From assembly GCF_006715005.1 (NCBI RefSeq), contig NZ_VFMJ01000001.1:1984001-2048000 (forward strand): a stretch of 64,000 bases of DNA, written 5' to 3'. Both the position numbers and the translations under genes were made by a program. This document shows, in pieces, positions 60,789-64,000 of this stretch. The number at the start of each line of letters is the position of its first letter. The first letter of the stretch is position 1. The notes under the pieces are model-generated. The model searched no databases and had not been told where the DNA came from. It worked only from the letters and a program-made list of their open reading frames with translations. The DNA comes from Serratia marcescens. GTDB taxonomy: Bacteria > Pseudomonadota > Gammaproteobacteria > Enterobacterales > Enterobacteriaceae.

Positions 60789-63140
60789 ATGAACAACGCT
60801 TGGGGAAAGGTAGCGCCGGCTTTGCTTTGGGGAAAACGGGCCACGCCGCTGGCCGTGGCCATTGGCCTGGCCTTCGCCGCACCGCTGACGGCGAGCGCCG
60901 CCAGCGCCGCAGCCACCTATCACATTCCGGCCGGTGAGCTGGACGGCGCGCTGAATGCGTTCGCTGCGCGCGCCGGCATCGCGCTCTCGGTGGACGGCAC
61001 GCTGACCGCCGGTAAACGTTCGCCGGGCCTGAGCGGCAGCTACGGCGTCGATGACGGCCTCAACGCCCTGCTGGCCGGCAGCGGCCTGCAGGCTAAAGCG
61101 CTCGGCAACAACGGTTACACGCTGGCCAAACTGCCGCAGCCGCAGAAGGAAGAGGACATCACCGTGGTCGGTGACTGGCTGGCGGAAGGCCGTCAGGTAG
61201 ACGTGTTCGAACATCCCGGCGCGCGCGACGTGGTGCGCCGCGAAGAATTCGCCAAAACCGGCACCACCACCGTGCGCGAAGCGTTGAACCGCGTGCCGGG
61301 CGTAGTGGCGCCGGAGAACAACGGCACCGGCAGCCATGACATGGCGCTGAACTTCGGCATTCGCGGCCTCAACCCGCGCCTCGCCAGCCGCTCCACCGTG
61401 TTGATGGACGGCATCCCGGTGCCCTTCGCCCCTTACGGCCAGCCGCAGCTGTCGCTGGCGCCAATCTCGCTCGGCAATATGGATGCGATCGACGTGGTGC
61501 GCGGCGGCGGCGCGGTGCGTTACGGGCCACAGAGCGTCGGCGGCGTGGTTAACTTCGTCACCCGTGCCATCCCGAAAACCTTCGGCATGGAGGCCGGCAT
61601 GCAGGGGCAGCTCAGCCCGACCTCGCGCCAGGATCACCCGAAAGGCACCGGTAACCTGATGATCGGCGGCACCGCCGACAACGGCCTCGGCGCGGCGCTG
61701 CTCTACTCCGGCACCCGCGGCAGCGACTGGCGCGAGCACAGCGCGACCAAAATTGACGATGTGATGCTGAAAAGCCGTTACGCCCCGAACGAGGTGCACA
61801 CCTTCAACAGCCTGCTGCAATACTACGAAGGCGAAGCGGACATGCCGGGCGGCCTGAGCCGCGCGGACTACAACGCCAATCCGTTCCAGTCGACGCGCCC
61901 GTACGACAAGTTCTGGGGCCGCCGCCAGCTGGCGAACTTCGGCTATCAGTATCAGCCGGATCAGCAGCACAAGTTCGACGTGCAGAGCTTCTACACCTAC
62001 ACCCTGCGCAGCGGCTATCTGGATCAGGGCAAAAACCTGACGCTGTCGCCGCGCGAATACTGGGTGCGCGGCGTGGAACCGCGCTACAGCCAGAGCTTCC
62101 GCTGGGGAGATTCGGCGCATGAGGTCGGCGTCGGCTACCGCTACGTCAGCGAATCCACCCACGAGCTGCGCTACACCAGCAAGGCCAGCACCGGCCGGCT
62201 GCCGTCCACCGCCAGCCCGTACGATCGCGATACCCAGTCCGGCACCGAGGCGCACGCCTTCTATATCGACGATCGCATCGACATCGGCGACTGGACTATC
62301 ACGCCGGGCATGCGCTACGAGTACATCAAGTCGTATCAGAACAACTACATCAAGAACAACCGCCTCGACGTTAGCTATAACGCGCCGCTGCCGGCGTTGA
62401 ACGTGATGTATCACCTGAACGAATACTGGAACCTGTACGCCAACACCGAAGGCTCCTTCGGCACCGTACAGTACAGCCAGATGGGCAAAGCGGTCGACAG
62501 CGGCAAGATTGAACCGGAGAAGGCGCGCACCTGGGAGCTGGGCACCCGCTACGCCGGCGATGCGCTGACCGGCGAGATCGGGCTGTTCCTGATCAACTTC
62601 AACAACCAGTACGACTCCAACCAGGTGACCGACAGCGTGACCGCGCGCGGCAAAACCCGCCACGCCGGGCTGGAAGGCAGCCTGCGTTACGATCTGTCGC
62701 AGCTGACGCCGAAACTGGACGACCTGACCGCCTACGCCAGCTACGCCTACGTCAACGCCACCATCCGCGAAGACGGCGGCTACAAGGGCAATCAGGTGCC
62801 GTTCTCACCGAAGCATAAAGGCACGCTGGGGCTGGACTACACGCCGGGCAACTGGGCGTTTAACCTTAACGGCGAGTTCCAGTCCAGCCAGTTCGCCGAC
62901 AACGCCAACACCGTGGCGGAAAGCGCCGACGGCAGCACCGGCCGCATTCCCGGCTATATGCTGTGGGGCGTGCGCGCCGCCTATGATTTCGGCCCGGAAA
63001 TGGCCGGTCTGAATCTGGGCGTCGGCGTGAAAAACCTGTTCAACCACGAGTATTTCACCCGCGCTTATGACGACAACAACAAAGGTCTGTACATCGGCCA
63101 GCCGCGCACGATCTATCTGCAAGGCTCGGTGAAGTTCTGA
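60789..63140 (+). CDS. fecA: FecA, ferric citrate TonB-dependent receptor
   Basis: A 783-residue outer-membrane receptor: signal peptide (about 1-38, ASAAS), STN signalling domain (about 42-115, YHIPAGELDGALNAFAARAGIALSV), TonB box (EDITVVGD), plug (EALNRVPGVVAPENNGTGSHD, NFGIRGLNPRLASRSTVLMDG) and a 22-strand barrel ending QGSVKF. Long blocks match E. coli FecA. The STN domain signals to FecR. AGGAGAAGG precedes the ATG. The periplasmic/inner-membrane transporter genes fecBCDE do not follow. Confidence 0.95.
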   Translation: MNNAWGKVAPALLWGKRATPLAVAIGLAFAAPLTASAASAAATYHIPAGELDGALNAFAARAGIALSVDGTLTAGKRSPGLSGSYGVDDGLNALLAGSGLQAKALGNNGYTLAKLPQPQKEEDITVVGDWLAEGRQVDVFEHPGARDVVRREEFAKTGTTTVREALNRVPGVVAPENNGTGSHDMALNFGIRGLNPRLASRSTVLMDGIPVPFAPYGQPQLSLAPISLGNMDAIDVVRGGGAVRYGPQSVGGVVNFVTRAIPKTFGMEAGMQGQLSPTSRQDHPKGTGNLMIGGTADNGLGAALLYSGTRGSDWREHSATKIDDVMLKSRYAPNEVHTFNSLLQYYEGEADMPGGLSRADYNANPFQSTRPYDKFWGRRQLANFGYQYQPDQQHKFDVQSFYTYTLRSGYLDQGKNLTLSPREYWVRGVEPRYSQSFRWGDSAHEVGVGYRYVSESTHELRYTSKASTGRLPSTASPYDRDTQSGTEAHAFYIDDRIDIGDWTITPGMRYEYIKSYQNNYIKNNRLDVSYNAPLPALNVMYHLNEYWNLYANTEGSFGTVQYSQMGKAVDSGKIEPEKARTWELGTRYAGDALTGEIGLFLINFNNQYDSNQVTDSVTARGKTRHAGLEGSLRYDLSQLTPKLDDLTAYASYAYVNATIREDGGYKGNQVPFSPKHKGTLGLDYTPGNWAFNLNGEFQSSQFADNANTVAESADGSTGRIPGYMLWGVRAAYDFGPEMAGLNLGVGVKNLFNHEYFTRAYDDNNKGLYIGQPRTIYLQGSVKF

Positions 63141-63338
63141 CACTCAGCGGCGGGCGCACCTCATCGCGCTCGCCGCCTCACCCATAACGTGACATCGTCA
63201 CTAAACGCCTTCTTCTCACCTCGCCCAAGCGGCGAAAAATAAGTCGCTTCTGCCGCCAATGCGCGTAATATCGACAATCCGCCCCGATTTATGGGCGCGG
63301 ATTTTTTGCCGTTCTGGCCTGAAAAGCGAGGGAATAAG

Positions 63339-63860
63339 ATGAATCATAATGACCTTTCTCAGTGCCGCGTGGACACCGACCGTTTGTTGATTGCCCCCTT
63401 TACCGCAGCAGACGCCGACGATGTTTACCAGGCGATCACCCCCACTCTGACGCGCTTTATGACCTTTGAGCCGGAGGCGTCACCGGAAGATTTCGCCAAT
63501 GTCTGGCAAAGCTGGCTGCCGCTGATGCGCGAAGGCGAAGAAGTGATCTTCGTCGCCCGCCGGCGCGAAGACCGACAGTTCGTTGGCGTCGGCGGCGCGC
63601 GCAACCTGCGCAGCCACACCCCGGAGCTGGGCATCTGGGTTAAAGAGAGCCTGCATGGCCAGGGTTACGGGCGCGAAATCGTGCAAGGTATCGCGCGTTG
63701 GGCCAGCGAACGCTTCCAGCCGCCGCACTTTCTCTACCCGGTGGCCGAACAGAATACCGCCAGCCGCCGCCTCGTCGAGTCGCTGGGCGGCGTGCTGGCC
63801 GGCCGCTGCGAACGCATCAAGTATGACGCCGTGGTGTACCACCTGCCGCCTCAGCGCTAA
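63339..63860 (+). CDS. GNAT-family N-acetyltransferase
   Basis: A 173-residue acetyltransferase of the RimJ/RimL-like group: TDRLLIAPFTAADADDVYQAI, FVGVGGARNLRSHTPELGIWVKESLHGQGYGREIVQGIARWA and QNTASRRLVESLGG. The acetyl-CoA loop is the QGYGRE segment. These acetylate amines on small molecules, proteins or antibiotics, and no substrate can be named. GAGGG lies ahead of ATG 63339. It replaces fecB in position after fecA. Confidence 0.85.
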   Translation: MNHNDLSQCRVDTDRLLIAPFTAADADDVYQAITPTLTRFMTFEPEASPEDFANVWQSWLPLMREGEEVIFVARRREDRQFVGVGGARNLRSHTPELGIWVKESLHGQGYGREIVQGIARWASERFQPPHFLYPVAEQNTASRRLVESLGGVLAGRCERIKYDAVVYHLPPQR

Positions 63861-63867
63861 TCAGCAT

Positions 63868-63897
63868 CGGGCCGCCGGCCCGGTGTGACCTTTTTTT
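63868..63897 (+). terminator. Likely terminator after the acetyltransferase
   Basis: CGGGCC (63868-63873), loop GCC, GGCCCG (63877-63882), then 8 bases and TTTTTTT. The gap before the T-run is longer than ideal. Confidence 0.5.
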
Positions 63898-63985
63898 CTT
63901 TCCGCCGTGATAACCGCTGCCACTGCCTGCGGCTTTGTGCTAATGATAGAGGTATGTAGGGTAAAAACAGTTGAGGAACAGCAAC

Positions 63986-64000
63986 ATGATTATTTTTGTT
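63986..64000 (+). CDS. Start of a gene cut by the window end
   Basis: ATGATTATTTTTGTT with AGGA at 9 bases upstream, reading MIIFV. Only five codons are visible, so nothing can be said of the product. Confidence 0.35.

Noticed and set aside
60777..62663. A 628-codon open frame opposite fecA
   Set aside because: Antisense shadow: fecA matches E. coli FecA throughout.
63150..63180. Terminator hairpin after fecA
   Set aside because: Imperfect GC-rich stem with no T-run; the support is too weak to list.

Overview
The window reads as a chromosomal segment of a GC-rich enterobacterium, most likely Serratia (S. marcescens group). AcrZ, OsmB, MdtG and FecA are close to their E. coli counterparts, while a serralysin-type metalloprotease with an AprI/Inh inhibitor, an EagR-Rhs pair and a second PBP2/PBP3 pair point to Serratia. 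Genes are dense, most intergenic gaps are short, and there are no rRNA or tRNA genes, CRISPR arrays or intact insertion sequences. The species call is an inference from protein content.

Layout. 1-5.6 kb: AcrZ, an Rrf2 regulator, a DUF427 protein, OsmB, a chemotaxis receptor, an outer-membrane beta-barrel protein and a SRPBCC protein. 5.6-9.4 kb: a two-gene PBP2-PBP3 unit. 9.5-16.7 kb: a small membrane protein behind a near-perfect CRP site, MarR, MdtG, a Fur-box-controlled pair of exported small proteins, a VOC protein, AraC, a DMT exporter and PhzF. 16.7-25.2 kb: a type VI secretion Rhs effector locus (chaperone EagR, PAAR-Rhs toxin, immunity gene) followed by an AT-rich string of orphan toxin-tip and immunity modules, including a frameshifted macro-domain gene. 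25.4-31.7 kb: a hydrolase, a DHFR-like protein, a serralysin and its inhibitor, a split chromate transporter and its LysR regulator. 31.9-37.2 kb: a Tat-exported oxalate-decarboxylase-like bicupin facing a three-gene molybdenum dehydrogenase (Moco subunit, 2Fe-2S subunit, tri-haem cytochrome c). 37.4-42.5 kb: DUF1003, a DmpA/DppA peptidase pair, TauE with LysR, and some AT-rich debris. 42.5-53.4 kb: a complete nicotinate catabolic cluster. 53.4-64 kb: an AT-rich membrane gene, Dcp, an unknown protein, guanine deaminase, fecIRA and a GNAT acetyltransferase.

How the genes work together. The nic cluster encodes every step from nicotinate to fumarate: NicAB hydroxylates nicotinate, NicC makes 2,5-dihydroxypyridine, NicX opens the ring, NicD deformylates, NicF deamidates and NicE isomerises maleate. 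NicR is the likely repressor and an MFS protein the likely importer. nicXRAB and nicCDEF-nicT diverge from one 328-bp control region. In the Rhs locus EagR loads the PAAR-Rhs protein onto the secretion apparatus, the first downstream gene should protect against its toxin tip, and later genes look like leftovers of earlier toxin/immunity replacements. fecIRA is a surface-signalling ferric citrate system behind a Fur box, but the fecBCDE transporter does not follow it. A second Fur box precedes the exported MoaF-like/SnoaL-like pair, which makes that pair a candidate iron-stress function of unknown role.
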